Shown here: piece by piece, positions 25,832 through 37,637 of the stretch
How positions within the stretch are numbered: position 1 is the first letter of the stretch
Layout of the letters: each line of letters opens with the position of its first letter
Source of the DNA: Diatrype stigma
Taxonomy: Eukaryota > Ascomycota > Sordariomycetes > Xylariales > Diatrypaceae
Length of the DNA: 64,000 nucleotides
Direction: 5' to 3'
Assembly (NCBI GenBank): GCA_022225965.2
Contig: JAKJXP020000001.1
Coordinates: 620,001 to 684,000, forward strand
Position numbers and translations under genes: made by a program
Notes under the pieces: model-generated
What the model saw: only the letters and a program-made list of their open reading frames with translations
What the model was told of the DNA's origin: nothing
The model's database searches: none

Positions 25832-27651
25832 TTATGAGGCGGCACCGCTGATAAAGAACCACTTGTCAATCGAGGCATCGATCTTCTCGGGAGGCACCTC
25901 CTCGTGAGGAGGGAGAGGAGGCAGCTGGTCGGCGTTAACGCGGCTTGGTGAGTGAGCCACGGTCAGGTTGGTGCTAGTTACGAAGTTAGCCAACACAGTC
26001 AATCCTATTACAATCCATGGTTACTCACGTAGAGACGGTTCCAGGCTGAGTCTTGCCAGTAATCAGCTTCTCCCATGCCTCGGCACACTCGCGGATCACG
26101 TCCATGGCGTAGCTAGATAGCACGTTAGCATCACTGTTCTCCCGGTAGGCAGCGTCCGGGCAGAACTCACTTCTTGTTCTTGCACTCGCCGGTGAAAGCG
26201 AACTGGTTCTCGGGCTTTCCGTCGGGGATCTTGTAGATACGGAACCACTCGTTGGTGGCACGGAGAAGGCCGGGCAGGTGACGCTCGACGTCCTCAACAT
26301 CGTTGAGCTTGGGGGCAAGCGGGTCGTTCACATCGACGACGATGACCTTCCAGTCGGTCTCCTCCTCGTCGAGCAAGGCCATAACGCCAAGAACCTTGAC
26401 CTGCTTGATCTGACCAGTGTAGCCGACGAGCTCACCGATTTCACAGACATCGAGCGGGTCGTTGTCGCCCTTGGCCTTGGTTTCCGGGTGGATGGCGTTG
26501 GGGTCCTCCCAAGTCTACGTCAAGATGTCAGCAATTTGGGTCTTGCGAGTTGTAGGAGATGATGAGGCCGGGCCAATGCTACACACCTGGGGGAATGCTC
26601 CGTAGTTCCAAAGGTATCCCTTGTGGGGGAAGCAGTTGCGCACGTATCTAAGCTTGCCCTTCTTGATGTCCTGCTTGATGGGGTTGAGAAGCTCGTCCTT
26701 GGAGATCTATAGCAATTGCATTCATTAATGGTCAGCGGATGGGTCTATCAAGCAAAGCATGAACACGATGATGTGGCATAATTGCAGCAGTGGTCGGTAG
26801 AAGGGGAGACGAACCTCGAGCTTGGCGTTGGTCCATCGGGGAATCTCAACGACCATGTTCAGGATGGTCTGCTCCTGGTTGGCATAGAGAGGCACGTCGT
26901 GGAAGGGGGAGACGGGGACGCCATCCTTCTCGACGTAGACACGGTGCTCGAGGGTGTTGGGAGCAGCGACCTTGCGGACGCCGAAAGATGAAGCCATTGT
27001 GGGTTCTGGTTTGTGTAGACTCTGGTCAAAAGGGCGCGAGGCTGAGCTGGAAAAGTGTCTCGCTATCTGGGCTGAACGTTGAGCAGCTATTTTGTCGGTG
27101 GAGGGAGGAAGACTACGAGTGGTACCCGACAGCTGTGCGGAGCGTGAAAAGGATTGAAGAGTCGGAGAGGTGGCGCTCGTAATGCTGGCGTTGGTGGGGT
27201 CGGGGGGAGGGGGAGGGGGAGGGGTTCTGGTGTTACTGGAGTGGCCCGCCAGCTTGACTGTGTGATTGGATCGACAGCGTGTTACTGGTACTGGCTCAGC
27301 AGCTACAAGTACCGGCGCAGGTACTAGTACGTGACCGGGTATGGCAGGCGTGGCAGGCGTGGCAGGCGTGCCAGGTATGCCCGCTGGTGGTTGATACCTT
27401 GACGGGCCGGTCCAAGGGGGCAGACCGCAAAATGATTTGGAAGCTGTCGGGAGCGACTGTGATTGTCCGTGGCTTGCGTGAGATTGCAGCTGATCTTCAA
27501 ATACCGAAGGCGGTGACAGCGATGCTGATACCTCCCCGTTCCAGGTAGATGCAAACTGTCGTATCTGCAATGCGTGCTGCCGTTGCCGTTGCTGCTGCTG
27601 TTTCAAGTGTTTGAATAGCACACCTCGACTATTCACTCGATTGAGAAGCAT
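25832..27651 (-). CDS. IPP1: inorganic pyrophosphatase (IPP1), with in-frame upstream extension
   Basis: Hydrolyses pyrophosphate to phosphate, pulling biosynthetic reactions forward. Exons: 27651 or 26997 to 26815, 26706-26587, 26514-26171, 26112-26029, 25973-25832. From the inner ATG (26997; [14 protein letters not shown]) the protein has 290 residues, matching the family (yeast 287), with the metal/pyrophosphate signature DNDPLDVCE and the typical end DKWFFISG. The same frame is open upstream to an ATG at 27651, which would add 218 residues (508 in all). That stretch is Gln/Pro/Ser/Thr-rich and has Arg-rich, acid-poor presequence-like segments at its beginning ([17 protein letters not shown]) and just before the inner start ([13 protein letters not shown]). 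A cytosolic form from the inner start is secure; a mitochondrial form from an upstream start is inference. A GGCAGGCGT-like tandem repeat sits inside the extension. Confidence 0.93.
27344..27378. repeat. 9-bp tandem repeat GGCAGGCGT
   Basis: About four copies of a 9-base unit in the in-frame upstream extension of the pyrophosphatase gene. On the coding strand it reads as repeated PATPATPA. Being in units of nine, copy changes keep the frame. Confidence 0.75.
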
Positions 27652-29466
27652 GAGGTATGTATATGGTCCGGACGAAAGGGGGTCAAGCGATTATAACTGC
27701 TTCATGTATAGGATTCAAGTAGTCACGATAAACAGACCATATCTTATAAGCCTGTTAATAATTGTCAATTAGCCGGTAACAACCAGCTACGAGGTATAAC
27801 AGAGAGCAAGCACGTGCGAAGAAAGTGGCCGAGACCAAAGTGTCCTATGTGAAGTCACTGAAATATTCCCGGGTCTTGGCCAGGGCAAACAGGGCAAACA
27901 GGGCAAACGGAACAAGATTCAGAGATCGCGACTCGTTCCACGGAGAAGTGGAGCAAGCTACGCAAATCTTTGCCGGCGGCATTTCAGGTTACGTACCTAC
28001 CCGTAACAGTATCAATTACCTAAGTTATACCTAGGCAACTTGTGGCTTGACCCACCCGAATACACCAACAACTCGTGATGGTACCTTATGCCTTCCTATA
28101 CGATGCTAGACGTCAGTTTAGTATCGGTATCGACGACTTTAAGTCTTGCGGTTCCGATACCAGCATACACTATCTCGGCTTTGATAGTATACGTTAGACC
28201 TGTGGCTCTCGGATGTCAGCTAAGATACATGTACCCGTCGACGCTGTCGATATCTTCAATCTAGATGAGACGGCTGCGGCGGTCCGGGCGATGATGGGCC
28301 TCAATCAGTGAGAGCATGTTATGTGCCGGCACTGGCGATTATTCCAGATCAAGAGCGCGCATCCTACTTCACGACTAGGTGCGCTGAGCACTTGAAGTCG
28401 CGGTCCTTCTCATCACTAGGTAATTACCAACTACCCCCTCCGGCAACGATGCGCTCAGCAGTATCGCCTTCTTCCCGAGGCGCAGACCCAGACCAAACGC
28501 GTTTCCGAGGGTGCCAATTCCTGACACAGGGGTCTGCATAGAGAAGACACACCTTGTAGGGTTTATAGTAGACCTTGGTTCCGTGGATGGCAGTGAGCAC
28601 GATCTTAGGGGAAGACAAGAGTATAGCTACGAGCCCCCCTAAGTCATGTCGCCCTATTGCTTCTCTCGAGAAAATCGTCTGTGATGGATGAGACTGACAA
28701 GCTCTGTCTTCCGTAAGGGGGGAGCCTTACGACTTTGAAATTTTCCAGCATCACTGTAGCTGAATAGCTGCACTAGCGCACCTATTATTCCTGCAGGGTC
28801 CCGAGGTCTCAATCACTTGGAGGCCGGACAGGGCACGTGATGATGCAATGCATGTGGGTGACGATGCATGTCGCTCAGTCGACGTTAGTAAGTATTTGTT
28901 TCATCACTCTTCGTCTATCACGACTCCACCAGCTTTTCTCTGCGTTGCAGGCCATGGCAAAACGCTGCTGCAACCTCGTATTGACCTACCTACTGATAAA
29001 AAGGGGGTGGAGTGGTACACAACTGGACCCCACGTCGCATTATGTAGTGATGCGATGCTTTACATACTTACACCACGATAAAAAGCTGAGGAACAAAATT
29101 CAGACCACATTGATAGGACTTCGGGTCTCTGTTCTGCTTGACTTACCTTGGGTGTTTTTATCTCTGATATACGACATGTCACAAGGTGTACACTGACCGT
29201 GTCATTATGGATCCATGCTTCGATGACTGTTCATACAGGATCATGATGGATCAATTCGGTTGGTTGGTGCAGTCATCTGTTAAGGGGGGGGGGGGGAGGG
29301 GGAGGGGGAATTCTCTACCTCCCACTCATCGGGGGCACCTCTCTGCTCATGAGAGCCAGAAGCACAACATTCTAGAAAACCCCTGTTCTAAGACTAGAAA
29401 TACAACTGAGACTCCTGGCGTTGAACGCGTCAGCTCGGCGGGTATGCATTTGACGTCAAAGGCACA
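27652..29466. other. intergenic, no gene seen
   Basis: Holds the upstream region of the pyrophosphatase gene. A CAGGGCAAA-type tandem repeat occurs at about 27880-27910 and a G run at 29284-29296. A 120-residue frame near 28.84 kb has no recognisable feature. Confidence 0.5.
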
Positions 29467-30033
29467 ATGCGGTCCCTATTCTATTCGCTTAGGCGCTCCC
29501 ACAGGTTCATTGTTCTTGGCCTAGCATTCTTATCATTGCGGTACTTGGCTTCTTTGTATGCCTATGGTTTGGAGAGGGCCCGACTCCTAGTGACGAAGAT
29601 GCGACCATGCCATGGCGCGTCATTGGTATTCGCGGTTGGAGTTCACAAGTCCACCAGCCTATCACTTATACTACGTGTCACTGTTGTACAGGCTATCCCT
29701 CAAAGTATCTCAACGCAGTCCAAAGGGCTTATTGCCGTCCTAGTTCTCGCGACCATACATACCGTGTGTGTCCTCAGTGTTACAATGCTGTACATGATGC
29801 GAATACGTTATAGTCTGATAGGCCATTTCTGTCAGTCGGGATCACAACTCTCGTCGGGGACTATCGAGGAGACTTTGGCCAAAAGCAGCTTTCCGAAGGA
29901 CACATCCATCACATCAAGATTACGGCAGGAAAATAGTTCTGTCTGCTTCGGATACAACGCCACAATGAATCTCATCGAAGTGGTGAAGATGGATGATTAT
30001 ACCTTAGTTACGATTAAGACAAGTAGGGTATAA
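29467..30033 (+). CDS. possible orphan membrane protein
   Basis: I do not recognise this protein. A single uninterrupted frame of 188 codons with an ATG start (MRSLFYSLRRSHRF). It predicts two hydrophobic segments: one near residues 14-35 (IVLGLAFLSLRYLASLYAYG) following a basic stretch, and one near 87-112 (LIAVLVLATIHTVCVLSVT), then a polar C-terminus with KDTSITSRLRQENSS. No introns are needed. Nothing in the neighbourhood points to a role; it lies tail-to-tail with the permease gene, only 78 bases away. It may be a real lineage-specific gene, a remnant, or chance. Confidence 0.35.
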   Translation: MRSLFYSLRRSHRFIVLGLAFLSLRYLASLYAYGLERARLLVTKMRPCHGASLVFAVGVHKSTSLSLILRVTVVQAIPQSISTQSKGLIAVLVLATIHTVCVLSVTMLYMMRIRYSLIGHFCQSGSQLSSGTIEETLAKSSFPKDTSITSRLRQENSSVCFGYNATMNLIEVVKMDDYTLVTIKTSRV

Positions 30034-30111
30034 TCGAGGTTATCGAGAACATCATTTCAACAATGGGCTACACCCTATGGCCATGCACCCTGCGTGACCA
30101 CTCTTGGTTTC

Positions 30112-31929
30112 CTAGATTGCATACCGATATCCCGGACGTGTCTCCATCCCCGGTGCGTGGGAAAGCTCGCCGGAGTCGAGCTTCTTATTCAGGCGAACAT
30201 AGTACTGCCGCACAAGCAAAGCAGTGATGGTAAAAACGCCCTGGAAACAGCCGTTCGTCACCAACGCCGGCCGGTAGACCGGCGCATCCTGGGAACGATA
30301 TACTAGGGAGGAGATGATACCGGCTAAGTTCATCGCCATGTAGTTGAGTCCCAGAGCTACCGCGCGTCCCGTCGTGGTCGGCGTGTTGGCCGCTATCCAC
30401 GCAGGCACCAGGTTGCTAGGGAGGAAGGTTGCGCCGGTGATCAAGTACGTCAGGAAGTATCCGACTTGGGGCAAGGACACCAGGTCGAGTGTCCCGAGCA
30501 GAATCCAAGCTACGAGCGAGAGCACAGTGGTGGCGCAAGCGATGCTGGCGCGCTGCTGGTAGCGATCCGAAAGCCAGCAGATCGAAACCTGGAACACCGC
30601 TGCTACCAGGTTCGGTCCGACGGTGTAGAGATTGGCAGTGGTGGTGTCAGTCGTAAGCCGCTTGATCATAGTCTGATGGTACAGGAGTTGTTAGTATTAC
30701 TCGTGAGTAATCCACGTTCAGGGGATGGGGGTGCTCCTACTGGGAGGAAGTTCGAGCTGCTGGCCACGCCGACACCATACATCAGGGCCATGAAAGCGTA
30801 GGCCCAGGTGGGCCAATATTTCAGCTGTTTCTTTGCATCTTCCCACCGGAAGGTTGGATCTTGGTCTTGGGAGTCTTGCTCTAGGCGAAGCTTGGCAAGC
30901 TTGACTTCCCCCTCGGTGTACCATCGTGACTTCTCGGGACTCCGAGGAGCAAAGACGTAGAGGTAGAGAGCGACCACAATCGTGATAGAACCTTCGATAA
31001 GGAAGAGATATTGCCAGCCCTGCGAGTTGTTAGGGTTCCAACCTTCGATAGCTAGGATAAGGAATACCTACAAGTAGCCTTCCTTCCCATTGGAAAACAC
31101 TCCAAGAGATGAGACCACTGACAGCGCCCTAGATATACGTTAGTTAAATGGACGGAGTTATTATACAAGCACTTACGGCAATGAATCCCATTTGGCCAAT
31201 CCAGGATATACGAAATGCCATCTCTTTTCTGGTATAGAACAACGAAAGGTAATACACCTCGCACGGCTTGTCTATAGCTAATTAGCATATCTTATGACAC
31301 AGAACCAGTGATCCAGGCTCTTGTGCCTAGCCAAGATATATACGTACTGTATTATAGTTAGCTTGGTCATCCCATACTGCTAGGCACATCTATCTGTACA
31401 TACCAGGCAGCTTCAACCGCCCCCATGAGGATTCTGGTTGCCATGATATCCCCAAAGTTCTTGCAAGCGGCAGCGCCCATCGTACAAGCACCCCAGGCGA
31501 GAATGGTGAAAGGAATCACTCGCGCCGAGTTGTACTTCTTTGCCAAGAGCGTCCAGGGGACATTGCAAAGGGCGTACGGGACATAGAACAGAACAAGCAG
31601 GAGCGAATACTGGTTGTCACCCATGCCGAGGTCCTTCTCGATGCCGTTCGTCTTCGCATTTCCCAGGTTGGCTCGGTCCAGAGTATTCGTGAAGTATGCG
31701 AGGGCTTGGAGAGGTCCCAGGTTAGCGCCGCCATACCATGCCATGCCTGGACGCGGGACTTAAATCACGGTGAAGCAAAATGCTCACCTAGACCAGGCAT
31801 CATGAGAAGGTCTGTCTTCCTGACGAGTCGCTTCTCAAGCGCTCTGTCATTTTCGAGGGATTCATTGTCGTTCACAGACGCCGTCCTGGACCCCGTCCCG
31901 GGATGCTTCTCTTGATCACTGTCGGTCAT
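30112..31929 (-). CDS. MFS transporter of the allantoate permease (Dal5/ACS) type
   Basis: Plasma-membrane anion:H+ symporter family; yeast Dal5 takes up allantoate, ureidosuccinate and dipeptides. Exons: 31929-31788, 31704 to 31404 or 31378, 31271-31177, 31128-31072, 31019-30741, 30672-30112. Seen: cytosolic acidic N-terminus (MTDSDQEKHPGTG), first helix with TNTLDRANLGNAKTNG, LMGAVEAA in helix 4, VYYLSLFYTRKEMAFRISW, FQWEGRLLGWQYLFLIEG, a loop APRSPEKSRWYTEGE, and the C-terminal half (NFLPTMIKRLTTDTTTAN...TGRAVALGLNYMAMNLAG). About 12 helices. Oddity: with the usual GTATGT donor after EAA the next exon is out of frame by one; a GTATGG donor 26 bases further restores frame (487 codons) but inserts about ten unusual residues. 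It is either an unusual splice or a frameshift. Divergent from the dipeptidase gene. Confidence 0.82.
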
Positions 31930-32917
31930 TATGAGGTGAAGAACTTCAGACTATTCAGCGAATACTCTTGTAACCGTATAGGCGAAAGTAGGTTCGATGA
32001 TAAGTAACGGTAAAGAGGATTACTCTTTCGAAGATACCAATGGATTACATGTCCGAAATCATGATGTGTGTATTCATCAGACTTTATCCCCATCCATATG
32101 TCGATGTCGATCGCATTTGGACCCGTGCCTGAGGCTGGAACCCCAGTGATTGCGTGATACAGTAAGACTCAGGAGCCCCGTCGCCGCCCCCTGCAACTAT
32201 CGGTCGCCTGCGATGTTCGAGCTGTTAACCTGATACTCTTCAGCAAGGAATAGGAAATAGAAACCGAGATTAGGATAGCGTCCGTCGCAGACAAGGATAT
32301 TGCTCTATCACGCTAACCCCAGCAACGACTCCGATCTTGGCGGAATGGGGCGGACTGGGGTCGTGGACCCGACGATATATAAGAGCCCGTGCCTCGTCCA
32401 TCAGGCACGGGTTCTCCCATGCCTGAGTAACACACCTTTTTGCAGCTCGTCGGCCACCTCGCCGCCGCTACCGACGCTTACAGGTCCCACTCGGTCGGGA
32501 TGCAATTCGCCAACGGCTCGTCCCCACAGAACCAATGTGTCGGGACTAGCAGTACGACGTGATGCAAGGGTAGCATGGCGATATGATTATTTCGACTGAT
32601 ATGAGAGGTCAACCAAGGAAGCGAGCGTGTGATATACTCCGACACCCTGCTATTTCCGTGGTGTTCCCCGCGCCATGCATCAGCTACTTCCATCGGCTAG
32701 ACTGTCTTCAGTTATCTCCTCCATGTTCAAGGATTGAAATGTTGCCGGGTACGGCCCGATGTCGCAGTCGGTAACAGAAACTCCAACCCGAGCTACGTAG
32801 TACGATATTCCCAGGTTTCTAGGACAGGACCACTGCGACCTCTGCCTTAGCTGGCCCTGAAAACATTGCCTCTCTCACCACCAGCTGTGTTTGTTAATCG
32901 TGGGGCACGAGGCGACA
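31930..32917. promoter_or_regulatory. shared divergent promoter: permease / dipeptidase
   Basis: A 1 kb head-to-head spacer. It includes a TATATAAG-like box at about 32375-32382 on the plus strand, in a suitable direction for a transcript towards the dipeptidase, and purine/pyrimidine-rich parts. The geometry suggests co-regulation of the two genes; nitrogen-control GATA words are present but too common to weigh. Confidence 0.5.
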
Positions 32918-34529
32918 ATGGCAGATACAATCCCAAGCTCTGCTGCAGTCGATAGCCGGCAGGACGACTTGCGCCAGGATCAGTCGAGTCCTTCGGACAG
33001 AGCCCAGGGAAGCAATTCCCTCATAATCCATCCGCGAGCTTCTCAGGCCGGCTGGCTCAATCGCTGGCGAACCACCTTGATCACCGCCGGCTTCGCGATT
33101 CTCCTCGCCCCCTTTACTTCGCTGGGCAGCTGGTTCGCACCTGCGGAGGATCCGATAGATCCCACCAACTACGCTCTGCGGACGAAGCGGGTGCTGGAAA
33201 CCACGCCGCTGATCGACGGCCACAACGACTTCCCCTGGCTGCTACGCGTCGAGCTTCACAACCGCATATACGATGGCAAGTTTGACCCGAACCAGCGGCT
33301 GTTGGGCCACACGGACATCGGCCGGATGAGACAAGGCATGATGGGAGGGCAGTTCTGGAGTGTCCATGTCAAGTGTGACGTGGCCCAGAAGCATTTCGAA
33401 GATCCTTCGGTGAGTCTTTGTTGGGGTCTAGAGCCTTCGCGTCACCATTTCCTTCCCGGCGCATGTCGCTCACCATTACCAGTGGATCGTACGTGATACG
33501 CTTGAGCAGATCGACGTGGCCAAGAGGTTCGTAGCCGAGTCACCCGACGTCTTTACGTATTGCGAAACACCCACCTGCGCTCGCGCCGCCTTCAAAAACG
33601 GTCGCATCGCCAGCATGCTGGGCATCGAAGGCGGACACCAACTTGGAGGCTCCATTGCTGCGATACGGCAGGCGTACGATTTGGGGGTCCGCTACATTAC
33701 GACGACGCACAACTGCGACAATGCCTGGGCAACATCTGCTTCGACGGTGTCTAACGGAAACCCCGATCCAGGGCTGACGCCGCTAGGTGCCGCCTTCGTT
33801 CGCGAGATGAACCGCCTGGGGATGATGCTCGATCTTTCGCACGTTTCTCATCAGACCATGCGCGATGTTTTGTCCCTCACCCGCACGCCGGTGATATTCT
33901 CCCATTCGGGGGCGTATTCCGTGACCCCCCACCTGCGCAACGTACCGGACGACGTTCTGCGGAGTATTCGTCAGAACGGAGGCATCGTGATGGCTGTTTT
34001 TGTAAACCGTTTCTTGAACATGCAAGATCCGAGCGCAGTTACGATCTACGACGTGGTCGATCATATTTGGCATCTAGCTGAAGTTGCTGGCTGGGAACAT
34101 GTCGGAATTGGATCTGACTTTAGTGGAACCCCCTTTACGCCGAACGGCCTCGAGGTAAGGTAGATGTCAGTGCCCACTCCCTACGTTGATACTTATATGC
34201 TATAGGATGTTTCGAAGTATCCTGCTCTCATCGAGCTCTTAATGGCACGTGGTGCATCCGATGAACAGATCAGACTCTTGGTGGGAGATAACATTCTCCG
34301 GGTTTGGGAATCAATCCAGCGGAGGGCCCAGGAGATCCAGGCCGAAGGTGAGAAACCTGTCGAGGAAGAGTGGGAAGGGAGGCAATGGCATAAGGGCTAC
34401 AAAAGTTCCCCTTACATGTACCGCGAGACCCGAGACAGGGCAGCGAGAGAAGGTTGGGGTCAGCCTGACCAGTTCAACGTCAAACCTAAGACGCACAGCG
34501 GCATAGTGAAGGACGAGAAAGATATATAG
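32918..34529 (+). CDS. membrane-anchored M19 dipeptidase (renal dipeptidase family)
   Basis: Zinc metallopeptidase that cleaves dipeptides. Exons 32918-33409, 33483-34154, 34206-34529 (introns 73 and 51 nt) give 495 residues. Seen: a cytosolic N-terminus of about 50 residues, one hydrophobic anchor (about 51-72, [20 protein letters not shown]), then the peptidase domain on the far side. Metal-site motifs of M19: DGHNDFPW (residues 100-107), EGGHQLGG, the [11 protein letters not shown] loop and GIGSDFSG. The C-terminus includes the family element [14 protein letters not shown] 32918 is the first ATG of the frame. A type II membrane or secretory-route location is inferred. Paired head-to-head with a Dal5-like permease, which suggests uptake and hydrolysis of small peptides. 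Family call is secure; substrate is unknown. Confidence 0.93.
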
Positions 34530-35547
34530 CCTTGTCAGTCTTAGCCAATTATAAGTGTATTGTATTCCCGAAAAGAACAGCCCTTGCAGGTATATCGGAG
34601 TCTACCGCCCCACCTCCAACTTGATACTTGACCATGAAGGACTTCACGAATCTATAGGCTAAACAGTGGTGGTCCTCTGTAGGTAAAACTATACCTTGTT
34701 TTACAGCTGGGGGTATGCTTCACACGAAACCTTATCTTTCTACAGGTTTCCTATGTACGAAGGATTCGAAGTCAACTTTGCTCAACAGAGTGGATAGGGC
34801 TACTCGTTCTGGCCCGCCAGTGTGGGAGCGTCCACCACACCACACGATTCGCATCGCGAGCCGATGCATACTATGCCCACGATGGACACGCCCACCAAGG
34901 CCTGGAGCTTCTGTTGAGCTTACGGAGGGGAGCCCGCTGCCCCGCAGGAGAGATAGTAGGAGTAGTCTCCATTCCGAAGCCGGTTATCCTCCGAGCAGAG
35001 GAGGGGTCCAACTTATCGACCGGGTTATGATATAACAGGGGTTAAGTTACCAAGCCGGGACCTCGTACAACACTAACAAATATGGATTTGCCTACAACCC
35101 CTGATAAGTAACCCAAGACTTGCACTCGGCTGCGGCCTTCCTATAACCGAAAAAATCAGCTAACTTCCCAAATTCCAGGAAACGCTAGCCTCGGCTATAC
35201 TAGCTACTATTGTGACATCTTAGTCGTGATCAGACAATTCATCGCGCTCTACTACTACGTATTCCCGTATGTTAATGTGATAATTATGTAGCATCCCAGA
35301 ATTGGATCTCGCCTCTGCATCCTACCCGGTTCGATATTGGAGACCGATTATTGGCCCAATCACCCATCCCATGCATATGGGATGCATATGTATGGGATGC
35401 ATATGTAGTGGTGCATGGCTTCGATTCAATGCTACCCTAGATGCGATAATGTATACATAAGTTGATGAACCCGTGAACCCCTCGTGCTTCTCTACCAGCC
35501 TTGAAGCACCTTAGGATACCCAGTGGTTTCAATTGTTCGATACCAAC
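34530..35547. other. intergenic region upstream of the P450 gene
   Basis: No gene seen. The last 200 bases hold a repeated GGGATGCATATG element (35379-35390 and 35394-35405, with a partial copy at 35371-35379), about 150 bases before the P450 start. Confidence 0.5.
35371..35405. repeat. tandem GGGATGCATATG elements in the P450 promoter
   Basis: Two exact 12-base direct copies separated by three bases, preceded by a partial ATGCATATG copy. Position about 145-175 bases upstream of the ATG would suit regulator binding, but this is inference. Confidence 0.7.
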
Positions 35548-37374
35548 ATGGCCGTCCTGCCGTCTTCTTTGGGGGATCTCCAGGGAGTTCATCTATCGTC
35601 CATCCAATCGCTTCTGAAATTCGTGTTGTTCGTCCCGGTGATCGCCCTAGTTGTTTATATCCTCTTCAATGAAGTCGTGCGATTGCGAGCTCGAATCCCG
35701 AAGCTGCCCGGACCGCGGGGCTATCCTTTGCTAGGCAGTCTGCCGTCCTTGCGCGGGACGGCGACCTCGGACGAGTACAGGATATGGGCCGAGCGCTATG
35801 GCGATGTCTTCCAGGTGCAGCTGGGCAACGTCCCAGCTGTCATTGTGAACAGCGCAGCTGCAGCTCGCGCTCTCTTTATTACGCAGCGGGAGGCGACGAA
35901 TTCCCGGCCGGTCTTCTATGTCTTACACAAGAAGGTCCAGCAGGGTGCTTCGGTGATGAGTATTGGGACCAGTCCTTGGGATGAAAGTTGCAAAAGACGT
36001 CGCAAGGTCGCAGCCACCGCCTTGAACAAGACTAGCACGGAGAGTTACCTACCCGTAAGCCGTCACCTGTGAGAATACACGATTCACTTGGTCCCATCTA
36101 ATTCCCAGAAAATAGATCCTAGACCTCGAGTCGCGAGCTTTTATCCAGGACATGCTAGCTAGCTGCAAGGGGGGCAAAGACTCGGTTGACATTCTCGATC
36201 CTACTCGCAAGTTCGCTCTGAATCTGAGTTTGACACTTGCTTACGGGACCCGGTTAGTCAGAGCCCGTATAAAGAATAGATGGCATAAGGAACTGACTCT
36301 GGCATGTATTGAGCGTTGAGGATGTCAAGGACCTGCACAGGGACTTGGTGGTCTCGGAGATCCTTTATATCGAGGACGAGATCTCGAAGTTCCGAAACCC
36401 TACCAGCAATTTCTCCAACTACATCCCCCTTCTAAGACCCTTGAACACTATCGCGGGATGGCTTGGGCTACAGAAAGGCTCTCATATGGCAGATGTGGGA
36501 AAGCGGCGCTATGCTTATCACCAGGCTCTGCAAGAGAAACTGAGAGTGGATATTGCCGACGGTGTTGATCGACCTTGCATTCAGGGCAACGTATTGAAAG
36601 ATCCCGAGAGCAAGGGGTTAACCGAAGGCGAGCTACTGAGCATTGGTCTCAGCATGTTGGCTGGCGCTGATACTACCAAACGATCCATCATGTGGGCTAT
36701 CCTGCTTCTTGCCCATCGCCAAGATATTCAGGAGAAAGCCTACCAGGCGATCAAAACGGCCGATCCTGAGCTGCTTAAGTCGCCGAATGTGGCGCATTCC
36801 AAGGTCGAATACATCGAGGCTTTCACTAAGGAAGTTGGTCGGTATTTCGTGGTCCAACGTCTCGCGCTGCCCAAGGCCACCTACTCCGAGGTCCAGTGGA
36901 ACGGCGCCACGATACCGCCCAACACTCTCTTGTTTCTCAACGCCTGGGCATGCTCACGAGGTAAGATTGCATTTACAATAGGATATTACCCAGCCAGAAA
37001 CATGTTCACGTATCGCCCTGCTGATGTTTCAACTCCTAGATGCTACGTTGTTCTCCGATCCCACCATATTTGCCCCTGAACGTTGGTTGGATGGCGACCA
37101 GACGGCAAATCGGCATCAGTATGCTTTTGGGATAGGGGGCCGCATGTGTGTGGCAAGTCACGTCGCCACTAAGGCTCTCTACACAGTCTTCCTCCACATC
37201 ATTTCCCATTTCCAGATCCTTCCCGCCAAGGAGACCATGGATCCGATTGTAGCAGATCCCATCGAAGGTTTACTAGTCAGGGAGAACCCCATTGCGGGAC
37301 CCAAAGCTAGATTAGTACGGTTCGTCCCTCGAAACGCCGATGTTACAAGGCAAACGTTATCTTTGAGCTTTTGA
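35548..37374 (+). CDS. cytochrome P450, CYP504 (phenylacetate hydroxylase) type
   Basis: ER-anchored monooxygenase. Exons 35548-36054, 36116-36252, 36314-36960, 37040-37374 (introns 61, 61, 79 nt) give 541 residues. Seen: N-terminal membrane anchor (about residues 25-48), proline hinge KLPGPRGYPLLGS, I-helix oxygen-binding motif AGADTTK, K-helix ExxR as KEVGR, and the haem loop FGIGGRMCVASH whose Cys binds iron. The text SPWDESCKRRRKVAA and the ALNKTSTESYLP that follows match the CYP504 group, whose known members (PhacA/PhacB of Aspergillus) hydroxylate phenylacetate or 3-hydroxyphenylacetate on the route to homogentisate. Substrate here is inference; the rest of the phenylacetate pathway is not in the window. 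The N-terminal half is clearly intact; no frame damage found. Confidence 0.9.
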
Positions 37375-37600
37375 AGGGTGTTCAAGGTAATAGACTTGAA
37401 GACAATATGTTTATTCGGCAGCTGAGTGTTACCGTCCCTAGTCACCCAGACCTCTACCTACGTGCTACCTCTGTTCATGTCAAGTTTTGAGAGTTATGAT
37501 GTATGGTTCTTGTTATTTATCACTGCCATCTTTGCACTATTATTTTCACATAGTGTCAGGTGCTTTGGTCCTTGGAGTGCTATGACAGCTAGGAAGGGGA

Positions 37601-37637
37601 GGGGGGGGGGGGGGGGGGGGGGTAGGANNNNNNNNNN

